Position numbers and translations under genes: made by a program
NCBI RefSeq assembly: GCF_000003605.2
Contig: NW_003156736.1
Location: forward strand, 310,837 to 357,881
Origin: Saccoglossus kowalevskii
Taxonomy: Eukaryota; Hemichordata; Enteropneusta; Harrimaniidae
Length of the DNA stretch: 47,045 nt
Direction of reading: 5' to 3'
Notes under the pieces: model-generated
What the model was told of the DNA's origin: nothing
Seen by the model: the letters and a program-made list of their open reading frames with translations, nothing else
Databases searched by the model: none
Shown: piece by piece, positions 31,331-44,097 of the stretch
Position numbering within the stretch: the first letter of the stretch is position 1
Layout of the letters: each line of letters begins with the position of its first letter

Positions 31331-32201
31331 GTATGTGTAAAATAGGTCATACATAAAGGTCACACATTATGATTCTTCTAGCAATCATGTTCATTTAATA
31401 CTGTAAACCACTGAATTTTAATAATTTTATGGTATTCATGTCGCAGAATTCATTGACACTATGTGTCTTATTACCCCGGAATACTGTAAAACCATTTATT
31501 TTCACTAACAATTAATTAAACTTTTCTTATGTCTTGAGCGTATCTAGGTTCTAACTAAGTTCACAAATTTGCGAGGGAAACAGTGAGTTCTATTGTTATT
31601 TGAAATGATCCAGTCAATTTGATTTAGCAAAAAAAGCTACATATCATTTTAGCAAATTTGGCTCAATGCAAAAGTTAACACAATCTTAATTTAGCTAAAG
31701 TGCCAACAATCACATTGTAAGATTATACTTTCTTTTAGCTACAATACATCTTTAATCAGTCTAATTACAAATTAGCAAAAGTAGCTAAAATAACATACTA
31801 GCTTCTTGCATTTTTTGGAGAAAATAATTGAAAAAAACTATCATTCGTTAGTGAATCTATACTTGATGAAAGTACCAGGATGTGTGACCTTCAGGAGTTT
31901 ATGGGTAAGGCATGTTGTTGTACTTGGCCATTAATGTCACAAATTGTCTTTTGTTGTTCAAAATTGTGAATATTAATTACTGTAGCTAATTTGCAAAATT
32001 TTTCCATTTTTGCAAACATTTTGATAGCGACCTAAAGGCAATGGTAAAGAATAATCCATACATTTTAGTATAGAAAATGTGGAAGAAAAAATATTGTGTT
32101 TGAAAGGTTCATGTCCATTTTCTTTATAGCTACTGATACATGTGTAATGGTGAAATGTTTTGAAACTGTCGTTCACATTTATTTGTTGTTTACCCCTGCA
32201 G
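31331..32201. other. HIVEP intron 2 (871 bp)
   Basis: GTATGT at the left and TTTACCCCTGCAG at the right. It includes the left part of a family C MITE (TACTGTAAAACCATTTATTT at 31482). The open frame of exon 3 runs back to an ATG at 32096, but that stretch is hydrophobic, low in charge and intronic in character. Confidence 0.75.
31482..31660. mobile_element. Family C MITE, partial
   Basis: TACTGTAAAACCATTTATTTTCACT is shared with the intact copy at 45493-45667 (first 20 bases TACTGTAAAACCATTTATTT), as is TAAGTTCACAAATTTGC. No right terminus is visible; the limit is approximate. Confidence 0.6.
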
Positions 32202-35200
32202 GTAACGGGAAAGATGATGTTGAAAAACCTGCAAAAAAAGCCAGGTTGGACATGGGTAAAAAGACTAACAAAAGGAAAGCTAAGAAAAGCGAGTCGGTGA
32301 GAACAACAAGATGCAAAGCTGTTAAAAAGAGACTTAAATTAAAATTAAAAGAACGGACACAGCCACAGAGAATTGCAGTGACTGCTAGGAACAATGAAAA
32401 ATTGTCAAATAAATCGCAGGGATCGACCAAAAGTGAGGTGGCAACTGTTGATGATGATTCAGTTATCGATAAATATGACTTGATTAAATCTCATAACTCT
32501 AGATCTGCCAAGCTGTCAAAAACTAAGGATAGTCCAGTTAAAACAACAGAGCAGAGTCCTCCGGCACCATCACTTGAGAGACATAGGTCCATGAGAGAAT
32601 GTAGGGTTGGGAATAATTCTGATACTGAAATGCCCATCCTAGAGCCAGTTGATGCTGAAAAGAAAGATGCAGAGAACTCTATGAAGGGTGTAAAAGAGGA
32701 GCATGTTGAAGGGGGGAAAACAACTACAGAAAATATGACTGCACATGAAGCATTGTCCAGAAAGTTTGCTTTAGAGGCATTGCTGCAGATAACACACACT
32801 GAACTGCATACTTTGTCTGCACAAGAGCAAGAGGAACAGTTGTCACGCCAACGCATTGCTCATCGTCAACAACATTTGTTGCAACAACGACAACTGATGA
32901 TTCAACAACACCAACACCAACAGCAGCAGCAGCAGCAGCAACAACAACAACAACAACATCAGCAAAACATGCAGCAAGAGGAACACGTTTGTGGCAACGT
33001 GGAGGAAAATGCTGAATCAGAAAATTCAGCTGCTACAGGTAGATCATTTGTGAAAGTCTCTGATAGTGATAAAGGTATTGTGAAATACCAACTGAAATCA
33101 GAAACTCTGGAGGAGCAAGGGTTAAAACTTGTGTATACTGCACAAACAGGTGATCAAATCGAACACAATCCAATAAGCTATGGAGCTTATCGACCAAGAA
33201 AATCAAGTAAGCCATTGGATCCAATGAGAGAGGTGCTGAAAAAAGACAACAAACCACCTAAAAAACCAGGCAGACACATTTGTCAGTTTTGTGGGAGAGG
33301 ATGTGCTAAGCCAAGTGTTCTAAAGAAGCATATTCGCTCTCACACAAATGAGAGACCTTATCCTTGTAATATATGTGGGTTTGCCTTCAAGACAAAAAGC
33401 AACTTGTACAAACACAAGAAGTCACATGCACATGCAATCAAGGCTGGACTTGCACCAAACTTGGATGAAGCTACTAAAATAATTGATTACCCTGACAACA
33501 TTGATGATTCAGATGGAAGCAGTGACGACGAAGATGATAGTGGCACTGAAGGTAGTCCGGAAAGTAGTCATTCACATTCACAACTGAGACGATCTGAATG
33601 TGAATATGATGACCAAGTGTGTGAGAATCTTATCTCATCAAGTCCGTCTTACAGACACTATGTTCCTGCTCATTGTATTCCAGAACGTGCAGTTCCTGTC
33701 TATCTCATGCCTGTAGCCATGCAACAGGATGGAAAATTTATATATGATACAAGTATTCCAAGTATAATGGGAAAGGAAAGGAATGATGATGTTAGGACAG
33801 GTATGATGCAAAGATGTTATCCTTCGCAAGCTGTTGTTCCTAATGTGAAATATTCTGATGTTGTGATGACCAAACAGAATGAAGGTTCAACTGAAGTTCA
33901 AAAAGAGAACCCTGAAACCACACAAGAAACAAAAGAATGTGATGATGTTTCTGAGAATCATGAATCTGAACAGCCTTTATCATCCTCTGATAGGGGTTCT
34001 TTTCATCATGAGAACGTTGCTGGATTTCAAATTGATATGCAAACTGGTAAAGCAGTGCCTGTGACCCATAATCTTACTCCCCAGCCTACCTTACCTACAG
34101 CTGGAAAACTCAGTACATCAGAGGTTTCCAGTCCAGGATCAGGTGTTGCCACACCCACAACCCCAAAAAGTATTGATAGACAAAGCCTTCATGAGCGGAT
34201 TAAGCGGTTAATCTCACAGAATGAAGCAATTGTGGATAATCCAATGTTAGAAAGTGTCAAACCTCGTAGAATGTCTGGTCCAAGAAGAGAAAGCACTGAC
34301 AACATAATTATAACCACTGAACGTGGAGACGGAACTGTTTCAGTGACAACAAAAGGGAAGAGCAGAACTGGTGAAAATGCTGTGAAAGATGGGAGAAGTT
34401 TCAGTTCAGAGTCTCCTTTGTCGTCAATTAAGGAAGGCAAACCAAAGAAGGAAAGGAAGAAAAGAGAGAGAAAGCCTAAAGTTGCTGAGCCTGTTTTGCC
34501 AGTAACTCCTCTCTTTGACAGCAAACTTGCTGAAGAGATGCAAAGACATATGTCAGAGGCATTAATGCCTGGAAAGAAAGATGTCATCAGGAGCATATTA
34601 ATGCAAGGAAGGGAAGAGCCCTCACCACAGGCTTTTGTTCCGCCTATTGCTGCTGTTCCAGAGTCAAACACAATACATGAACAAATGCAACTGCATCATA
34701 ATTTACAACCAACAAGTACGATTCAAGTGATGGATCAAGAACATCAAAGTAACACTCTGATTATTTCTCCACAAGAACATTATTCTACAATTTCCCAGGA
34801 AGGTGAATTTCACCAATCTAACTTGCCTTCTCCTGGAAGAGAAACTAAAAAGATTAAAAAACAAAGGCGGTCACGTAAGGAGAAAAAACATGCAGTGGAC
34901 ATTTCACCAGTCAGTGAAATAGCAAAAAATGCATCTGATCATTTTCAAGAAGCACATCTTGAATTGTTGGTCAAGGTTAAAAATAGAGCAGGACAGAATA
35001 TTGCGGCAAAATCTTCAGCTCAGGAAATCTCAGTGATTCAGCATACTAATACCGCTCTTACAAAGAACTCTGATTATTCCATATCAACTGAAAATCCCTT
35101 ACATATTGATCCAGAATCTTCAGCGACTATTAAACCATCCTCCACAAGTAGTGCCTACTTGCAGCCTGTTGATAGTACAGTGCAGGAAAGTTCACCATCA

Positions 35201-38200
35201 GCTTTGCCAATATTGAAATTATATGAAATGGCAGGAACTAAGATAGAAAAGGCTAATCATGTCAAATGCACGAAACATTCTGAAAGTTTACTGGTTCCTG
35301 AACACAAAGCCTCTGTATCTGAAAATAATACAGAGGTTGCATCAAAGGAGTGTTCATTGGAGATTCACTCCAAGCAGAAATTGTCAGACGAGTTCAATAA
35401 ACATAAAATATGTTCTGAGGCTGAACCTTTAATTACAGACTACTCCAGATTACAACCTTTAAATATCTCAAAACCTTCTCTATCGTCTGAAACCATTACA
35501 GTAACAAGCCTATCTTGGTCAGGCATCACAAATTATTCAACTGCACAGATGCAAGTGCAGTCACCTAAAATTACTGACTATTCACAAATTCCTCCACTTC
35601 CTGAAGATTTTGTTTATAAACTTTCATATAAGCCACCTATGGTCAGTTGTTCTTCACCTTTGACATCAAGAGGATTGAAACGCAGCATATCACTAGAGTC
35701 AACATTGGCGCCAACACAGAAAATAAGGTCCAAATTGGAAATTCCAGTTTCTTCTGCACTTGCTAAAGAGTTGTCAGCATCGTCACATCTTGCATTGTCA
35801 TCGGTAGTGTCATCCCCTTCAATTCCAATCCCATTAGTTGTTTCACCTCGACAATTGTCAAGCAGTCAGGGCATAGCAGCTTCAACGATATCACCTACAA
35901 ATGTTATTTCAGGACAAATACTTAGCATATCCCCTGTAAAACCTGCTTCACCATTAGGAGGGCCTGTGCCACCTAAACTACTAGTTCTCAGACCTAGCGA
36001 ACCTATTTCAGTAACTGCACAGAAAGTTGTTATGCCTGGAACGCCAGTTGGAGCGATTGTACTTGCTCATGTTCCATATACTAATTCTCCTGCTACATTG
36101 GAAGCCATGTCACATGTAACATTCTGCTGTTTACAGAGGCCACAGCCAATGTATGTTGTACAAGGAGCTAACCATGCCATCTCAATGTACTCAAATTGGA
36201 GAGTCAGTCATCAAAACACTAATCCTTTAGGGATGCCAACGAAGGTCCTTTTGTCACTGTATAACACATCAAAACGAAGACGGAATGGACCTTTCTATGT
36301 CAGTGCAGCAATCACACCAAAGGGTGTTGGGAATTTGACTCATTCAAGCCTTTGGAACTATGATTATAATGTCAAGAGCCTGGAACAAACTGTCAAAACA
36401 GAAGTTAAAACTACCAGCACTACTCCAACGTCAGACATTGACAATTCTGAAAACAAAGAGGAACCTCATACTAAGGACCATTATACCAAAGAATCCTTGA
36501 TGCAAGAACTCATTGAACAAAAAATTAAGGAAAGGAAAATGAAGGAGTTGATTGAAAAAACAGAGCCTAGTCGAATACCCATTTTCAGAGGTGGCTACAA
36601 ATCAAATGAGGAATACATCTATGTCAGAGGCAGAGGGCGTGGGAAATATGTTTGCGAAGAGTGTGGGATCAGATGCAAGAAACCTAGCATGTTAAAGAAA
36701 CACATTCGGACCCATACTGATCTGAGACCTTATCACTGTAACTTCTGTAACTTTTCCTTCAAGACGAAGGGCAACCTAACTAAACATATGAAGTCCAAAG
36801 CTCACAACAAAAAGTGCCTTGAAAATGGTGTAACTGTCACAGAAGTGGACGGAGAAGCAGTGTATGATGACCGTGTCATTTCCAGACTAAGTCTGTCTGA
36901 TGATAAAATTGAGGACCATCAGTTCTCGGATGATGATGATGAAGGTACTGATTCTGCAGAATCTGATTCGGATGGTGAACACGATGACAACTATTCAGAA
37001 CAACCAATGGAAATTGACTCCTCTTCATCTGATTCATTATCGGCTAAACTCAAAATTGATCATGAACCAACCCATGTTGCTATGGCTAAGCCAGATGGAT
37101 CTGATCCTGATATCAAGGAACTAACAATTAATCCATCATGTGAATATACTGCACCATGTTCTCAGATTACGCCAACTTTGGAGCAGTCTATAGCCACAAC
37201 TAAAATTGTAGCTGGGCATAACTTTGGACAAGTGCAGATGCAGATGCCATTAATGGCACTAAGCACAGATGCTGTTCATGATATTGGAGAAATAAAAATA
37301 CCAGGAGCAATTGATAATACCAAAAAAGACAGTGGCAGACTATGTGACTTGATTGTTGCATTAAAAACTAGGACTAAAACTCCTGAAAAACAACCTGGGG
37401 ACAAAGAAGCACTGCCAGAAGCCGACAAGGAGCCAGTGAAAGAACGAAAACTTACAAAGTCTGAAGTTGTTGGGAAGCTTTCTCAGCATCTCAGCAACAA
37501 ATATCAACAAAATTTACAAAAACAAATGGCTGATAGACAGATGATTCAACAACTACTTCAGCAAAAACAGCAACAGGATCCTTCTCTGAGTGATACAAGG
37601 TGGCTAACAAACTTTACAAGCTCTGGCTACTCATCTACAGCAGTGGTGCTGACGCCACAAAAAGGTTCAAATGCATCAGCAAATCCTCTTCCAATTCTAG
37701 ATAAATATGGGCACATTACCCCTCCTTTACCTTATCTATCTAATATGTATGCTTACAGAGTTTCCACAAGAGTTAATGACTCAACATTTGGTCAATCACA
37801 GATTGAATCAGAACTTATACAACCAACACCAGTTACCGTGTTGCCAGAAGCAATGTCTACGATTACATTGCCTTCTGTAGTTACTTCAACCGTATTTCCT
37901 TCAACTGAAGAAAATAATCCTGACATTAAAAACAGCGTAAGCTCAAGTGCGGTAAAATCTCAACTCTCGATGCCCATGGCATCTCTCAGTAATTTTGCAC
38001 TTTTCCCAACCAGCAGTGGATTGTCATCACAGTCAGCATCAGATCACTCAAAGATGTTGTACACTTCAGCATCTGGGACACAAACAACTTTGGTATCAAG
38101 TGCAACTGTGGCTATAGGCACCAGTAATCTTAAGCTGAAGATACCATCTCCTGCTGCTAATGTGGATGGGGGGATTATGAAAACAGGAGGCTCGACAATT

Positions 38201-40426
38201 ACATCCCTTTTGAACTTGCCTGTTGCTCCAGTTCTCTCGTCAGTTCCACAGTTACCACACAGCATGAAATTGAAATCTCCTTTGCAAACTATCTCATCAG
38301 TTTGTGTTAATCCAGTCAGTTCAGTTACACAGACACCCAGTTCTGTGTCCGGGTTTCTTCCCAGCATGTCAAAAGTAATTGTACAACCTGTCAACACTAG
38401 CTCAGATGCTACTCAATCACTTGGCATTGGATCAACCACTGTAGCACATTCCAGCTTCTCACCATCATCTTTCAGTTTCTCAGAAGCATCAAAGCCGGTA
38501 AATTATCCCCACACACTGTTTAACTTAACACAAACCAGCACAACAGCAACACCTCAATTCAGCATCCCACAGCCTGTGTTCAGCTTCTCTAGATCGGCAA
38601 CCAACATTTCACAACCAACATTTAGAATAACTGGAGTCAACACATCAAGCAGTACTCTACAGTCCTTACTCAGTGTTGCTGGGATGAATGCACCAGTGCC
38701 TCAAAGCAGTTTCGCACAATCTATGCTGAGTTTTACTGGTATATCCACACAAGCAAACATTCCCCCATCTCTATTAACCTTGAGTGGGAATGGAACTAAT
38801 TTCAAACCCAACAATGTATCAACACATAATCCACCGGTTATGACACCAACTGGATTTTCCATTCCCAGTTCCTCCCCAAGGCTGTTTCCTCATGGTGAAG
38901 TTCCATTGGCACCAGCATCACCAGTTATCTCATCACCTCGGCCCAGATCTCGTAGGAAAAGTTCTACAAAAGAAGAACAAAGGAAAAGTGCATCTCCAGA
39001 AATTGTGGGTGGATCACTTTATCACATGATCCCTGAACGTGGGAGAGTGACTGTTAAGATGGAGCATGCAGACATAGATGCTCGTATTCACCATGAAACT
39101 ATCGCTCAATTAAGAATTCCAAATATGTCACCACATTTGGAAAGCACTCTGGGAGCCAATGAGCTGTCACCAGCAAGTTCTGTTAATATGCCACCTGTTA
39201 ATCCAACTTCACAAGCATCAGTGAGGTCAAAGGTCCCACCTCCACAGTGTGAGCCAATATCAGACGATGAAGTATTTGATGAAAACAATGATGGATATAC
39301 TCCAAAAGAAAACAAATTGCAGGAAATTAATTACACCTCCAAAGTTAGAACATCACCAAATCAAACCAAGTCTTTGCCGGCAACTACCCAAGTAGCTTCT
39401 GCCATGCCTGTGAAAAAATTGTTTACCACTGGATCTATGTCTGTTATCCCACCTCATGTACCTCTAACAACGGATCCAAGAATGGTACAACCACTGCATT
39501 TTTCCAGTTTACCTCACTCATGTTCTATTAAACAGTTACTGTTGTCACGACCTCCACCTCGTCAACTGAGCCCGGAGGAAGCATTACCAGGACGCTTCCC
39601 AAGTACAAGTCATCAGGCAGAGGCTATGTCTGCTGGACAATCAGTGCATGGATTTGGATACCCTAGAATGTTTGGATCTGATAAAGGGGGAAATTTCTCA
39701 ACAATGCCACGAACATCATCACCAAAACTGCATGTTGCAGAAACAGACGAATCGTCAAAGGATACTCCTGCAAACAGTGGACTTAAATGCAATGTCTGTT
39801 TTCGGGACTTCTTGAAGCCAAGTCAGCTTCGGATTCATATGAGAATACATGCTGATGACCGACCTTTCACTTGTCGGGAATGCTGCATTTCATTTCGTAC
39901 AAAAGGTCATTTACAGAAACATGAACGATCGCAGTCTCACTTGTCAAAAGTGGAAGCTGTGGAATTGCCTTCATCGGATTGTCAGGACCCAAGACCCTTC
40001 AAATGCAAAGAATGTACAATTGCTTTCAGAATCCCAGGACACTTGGCTAAACATCTACGATCCAAGTTACATTTGAATGCTTTAGATAGACAAGGAAAGG
40101 GTAATACAAAACTAGACGAGGATGATGACGATAAAAGTCACTGTTCAGATTCAGATTTATTGGTGTTGAGTCCGGGAGAATATTCGGACAAATCGATTAT
40201 TAGTCCCGAAATTGAGTTTGTAGAAAGTAGGACAGAAATAGCACGTTCCAGCATCAGTAGTGAAAAAACAGAGACTGATGAAGTGAAATGTGAGACAGAT
40301 AAGGAGAGCCAGGCAAGTCATGAGAAATTAGTTAATGAAAGTGTGCCTTCTGCTGTGCCTAGTCCTACTGCAGTGCAGCACCAAGAAAAACATTCAACAG
40401 TCTCTCAGAGACCTGCTAATACCTAA
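32202..40426 (+). CDS. HIVEP: HIVEP/Schnurri zinc-finger transcription factor, terminal exon 3 (8.2 kb)
   Basis: Nuclear DNA-binding regulator of the ZAS family, known to bind kappa-B-like sites and, as Schnurri, to act with Smads in BMP signalling. With exons 1-2 the protein is about 2772 residues; numbers below are for that product. A polyQ/H tract spans 266-286. ZAS-N: C2H2 fingers 392-412 and 420-440, then an acidic run at about 460-480. ERIKRLISQNEAIVDN...KPRR (696-721) and EISVIQHTN (973-981) match human HIVEP1/3. Basic clusters at about 778-792 and 914-928 look like nuclear signals. Block 1334-1424 (NPLGMPTK) and GGYKSNEEY (1495-1503) precede ZAS-C fingers 1516-1536 and 1544-1566, with an acidic stretch from 1602. 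A C-terminal triplet covers 2561-2581, 2589-2611 and 2633-2655. The solitary CCHC finger of vertebrate HIVEPs is not seen. Stop TAA at 40424. The symbol denotes the family, not an orthologue. Confidence 0.96.
32903..32965 (+). repeat. HIVEP: Polyglutamine/histidine tract in HIVEP
   Basis: 21 codons of CAA/CAG with a few CAC/CAT, residues 266-286. An uninterrupted CAG block of about seven is followed by CAA. Such tracts vary in length between individuals and often sit in coiled-coil or activation regions; upstream residues (EQEEQLSRQRIAHRQQ) are helical and Q-rich. Confidence 0.9.
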
Positions 40427-40763
40427 GCTATATAAATAGTGCCTGCCATTGCAGCTGTGTGTTTTAAAACTCTGTGCATTTCTAAATTACCTTATAATTG
40501 ATTGATTTTGCTTGATGACATTTTCTCTACGAGTTCAATCAGTTGCTTTTGTATACTCAACGTGGTAAAGAAAAGAGAATTTTTCCAGATAGAATTTTTT
40601 TTATTTAACACAGAATATGGTTTTAAATATCAGATGTATAGCAATGTCGCTTAATTCCTCTTAGCTGATCTTGCATTCTTAGGTTCATTGTAACTTTTGA
40701 ATGATACTCCCACCACGCAAAATTTCACAGGAAGCAACTTTGCTATTTTCTCCAAAAAAGGTT

Positions 40764-41096
40764 AAAGGAAAAGTCAAGTCTAACAACTTAATAATCCCAG
40801 ACGAAAGAGCTCGGCAAATGTAAGAACATGCAAGTTACAGCTTTTTCATATCACTTTTCATTCTCTAGATATTTAACTTTTCATTAGTTTATGTAGTCCA
40901 CCATCTTGGTTGTTCAGCAAAGGATTATGGGTAAAGTATGACATCATATCCTCTGTTGTCAGAAATTGAGAAAATGATTTCATACTGATAAAAAGTTGAA
41001 TATCTAGAGAATGAAAAGTGATATAAAAAAACTTTAAATTGCATTCTCCTACATTTGTGAAGGAAACATTATGTTGTTTGGCTTGACTTCCCCTTT
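40764..41096. mobile_element. Foldback MITE in the HIVEP 3' UTR, ~120-bp arms
   Basis: The left arm starts AAAGGAAAAGTCAAGTCTAA and the right arm ends GGCTTGACTTCCCCTTT; they pair almost throughout, including ATATCACTTTTCATTCTCTAG against CTAGAGAATGAAAAGTGATAT. The centre (CCACCATCTTGGTTGTTCAGC) is unpaired. No transposase. In the mRNA it would fold into a long hairpin. Confidence 0.85.
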
Positions 41097-41957
41097 GAAT
41101 TTCATATTATATTTATATAAAATATTTTAAAATCTATATAAATTTCAAATGACAGTTGAAAACAGCTTGACCAATCATTTGCATGCATGGCTGTAAAGCG
41201 ACTCTGATAAAGGGCATTGCGTAATGGCTTCTATGACCAATGAAGCATATTTTTTTGGGATTTGAATGAAACTGGGTCTTCCAGGATAAATGTCATATCA
41301 ATTTTTTATAAATTTCCGTGCAAAAAAAAAAAAATGTATTCATGCAATTCACTGTATTAGAGCTGCATTCTGAAATCAGTCATTGGATTTTTGGAGTGTT
41401 AAGTGAAATTTGGTTCGAATTTGTGGTAATTGCTAGAACTATTTTAAAATTCTGTATTGTGCAAAATTTCTATTGGCTTAAATTGTTCAGATCAGATGCA
41501 GACATTTGTGAATCTATGTGTGTCCGAACACAAAAGTCCTCGCAAATGGAATGTAATTGACATTTGAGCATTTATAGTATATATTTCTTGCAATTAACAC
41601 ACATTCAAACCATCAGTCTAGCACAATGTCAACAATACAGCTTAAAGAAGGATCACAGACTGCAATGTTAAGACATCAGTAAAATGTTCACTGCTAAACA
41701 TTCTCGCAATTTTCCACATCATAACATTTTTCAAAATATATCTTGAAAATTACTGTATTGTACAGCTTACTGTATGGTACTCTATTAGTAGTGTATGTGT
41801 TTATGTATAACAAAGATGTCGATGGTCAAAATAAGTTGTGGTGAAAGACAAAAAAAAAAAATTAAAACACCTCAGTCGGCATACCACTTTGTTTTCAATA
41901 TCGTTACATTGCACATGTACAACCATTTTATGCAAATTCCAATGCCTGTGGTGCTTT

Positions 41958-41963
41958 AATAAA
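41958..41963 (+). terminator. HIVEP: Candidate HIVEP polyadenylation signal
   Basis: Canonical AATAAA in TTTAATAAAGTTTGAG, followed by a TTCTTCTGTCTG stretch about 30 bases on. It is the first good signal after the stop in this orientation that is followed by a T/GT-rich element. Confidence 0.5.
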
Positions 41964-42318
41964 GTTTGAGTTGACTGCTACTAGATTCTTCTGTCTGAAA
42001 GAATGCCTTCTATATTTTGCATAGCCATAGTTTTCAGTTGTGATTTTCTAGAAACATCACATATTTTTGCATTTTGAGGTATTCCAGTATCTTTATTTAT
42101 TTATTTCAGTAAATTTTAAATTTTAACTGTATATCTAAGCAACTGATAAAACTGGTTGGAGTCAGTTTTCATTTATGCAGATTGAACATGTAAATTATAA
42201 AATTAATTGACACCTGAAAAATGTGTCGCAATGAACTCAAATAGACATTATATGGAACAGAAGGACTTTGTTTTGACATGTGCTATACAAACCGAAAACA
42301 ATGTGAACTGGCACTCGC

Positions 42319-44097
42319 ATGGAACTTGAACCTGGACTTGCAAGCAGTACAGATATATTCGCCCAGAAAGAAAAGAAATACTTTGAAATAATCCTGGAAA
42401 CTAATTACCTTCTGACTATCATGGTGGTCTGTATGTATGTTACTGTTGTCAGCAGTGGACAGATTTTTACAGAGGAACGCAAAGATGACACCTGGAAAAT
42501 ATCTATCATGGTTTGCAGTTGCATTGTGCAAGATGAACACAGTCTTGGTAAGTAGGATCACAGCTATGAATGGTGAGTCCCACACAACACAAATGTGGAC
42601 CATGGCAACCAATTATAAAAGATTGCTAATGTAGATGTGAATTACAGTATATTTTTCAATTATTCTAGTGTCATTGTCATTCTATTTGATAACTTCGTCA
42701 TGACCTCTACTGTAAAATATGTTATTTGATGTGCGTAAACCTCAAATATAATACAAAATCCATGTAGCTTGAAAGCTTGCAAAGTCAAGGTTCATTTTAC
42801 CTATCACCATGTGCTAACTAGAAAAATGTACGTCGTTGTGGGTTGTGTCCGGAAAAGTAAAAGAAGATGAAAATCCATAATCTTACATTCACATCCGCGT
42901 TTTTACACTATGAACAATGTGAATATGGTGACCGCTGGATAATGGCACATTGGCGATAACTCTAGGCAATGTTTCTGTGGACCATATATTTTTGTCTTTT
43001 GCGAAAGTTTCAATTGAGCAATAATTCTGGGCCATGTAAAAAATCATAAAGTAATATATACATAATAACTTGTTTGAATCAAGCATATATTGAATTCAAC
43101 CAGTACATTTCAGTATAACAACTTAAACTGTCTGAAAATTTGGTGTTCAGAAAAATCTGAATAAAATCTGATGTATTTTACTTTTTTTTTTAATTTTATA
43201 TTTTTTGTTACGTACTAGTACACGTACTTGTGATTCGGTATATTTTTAACTTTGCAATTACCATAACTTTAAAAAAACTATCAACAAATTAATAATAGAT
43301 CCAAATAAAAAAAAAATATAAAAAAAAAAAATAAGAAAAAAAAAATGAAAAAAAAAAGCCAAAACTGGGATCTTATTTTAATCAGATTGAATATAACAGT
43401 GACAGTACCGGTAAGTCCATTTATGTCAGCATAACATGTTCGCATCAATTTTCTCAAATACAAAAAAACATATCTGTACAAGATAAAATGTTTTTGCATT
43501 GTTCTTGTTTATTGAAATTATTAAACATTTCGGTTTGAAAAATTATGCCAAGTAAGGGACAACGTCAAAAAGTTTCCATCCTACAAAAACGATTTTATTT
43601 TTTAATGAATCAAAAAAATCTTGGAGTATCTGTAGTTCGTTTTTTTTCTATTATCCAATCATGGATAGAAATAACCAAAAAGGAAAAAAAACATCCAAGA
43701 CGAGAAAATGGTCTGGTTCGAGTGTAAATCTGTGCGTCAAATGAGGTGCATTTGTAAAATCTTTTTACACCCACCCAACAACCAACTGCTATGCAATACT
43801 ACTGTCAGATTATCAATTTGTATTTAATGGTGAATGTAGTCTAACGCCATGACCAATATTTATCAATTAAGTTTCAGTGGGGGGTAGGGGGGTTTGGAAA
43901 AAAACTAAAGGAATTAAGTTTTTTATCCGACATCAATCTTTTGACGTCGTCCCTAAGAACTCTGTATAAAAGCTTCATAAAACATGTTTAAAAATAAATT
44001 ATATAATTGCAGGAATTGCAACTGAGAAGTTCACAAAGCAAGATGGATCAATGATGGTGTGCACTGCTTTATGGATATCAGAGATTCATGAATGAAT
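42319..44097 (+). CDS. Weak two-exon gene candidate
   Basis: A plus frame from the ATG at 42319 is open to the strong donor GTAAGT at 42547 (exon 42319-42546, phase 1). The acceptor TAATTGCAG at about 44012 is followed by GAATTGCAACTGAG, which continues in the same phase as GIATEKFTKQDGS... to a TGA near 44097. The joined product would be about 103 residues with one hydrophobic segment (YLLTIMVVCMYVTVV). I recognise no family. An alternative frame over the first exon (from 42487, MTPGKYLSWFAVALC) looks like a signal peptide but meets a stop after joining. Chance is quite possible. Confidence 0.18.

Larger units (their letters stand above)
40427..41985 (+). other. HIVEP: HIVEP 3' untranslated region
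   Basis: AT-rich sequence without a long frame runs from the stop codon to the first convincing polyadenylation signal, AATAAA at 41958-41963. The cleavage site, about 20 bases further, is an estimate. It contains a long foldback element (40764-41096). A later AATAAA near 43159 could extend the transcript. Confidence 0.6.

Noticed and set aside
32096-32201. Start of the long HIVEP frame at the ATG at 32096
   Set aside because: The stretch before the TTTACCCCTGCAG acceptor is hydrophobic and unlike any HIVEP N-terminus, and exon 2 joins in phase at 32202. I treat it as intron.
32179-39315. Minus-strand frames of 60-160 codons opposite HIVEP
   Set aside because: They are shadows of the coding strand; no domain and no splice or start context.
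43281-43499. Minus frame rich in Phe
   Set aside because: It is the translation of an A-rich run on the plus strand.
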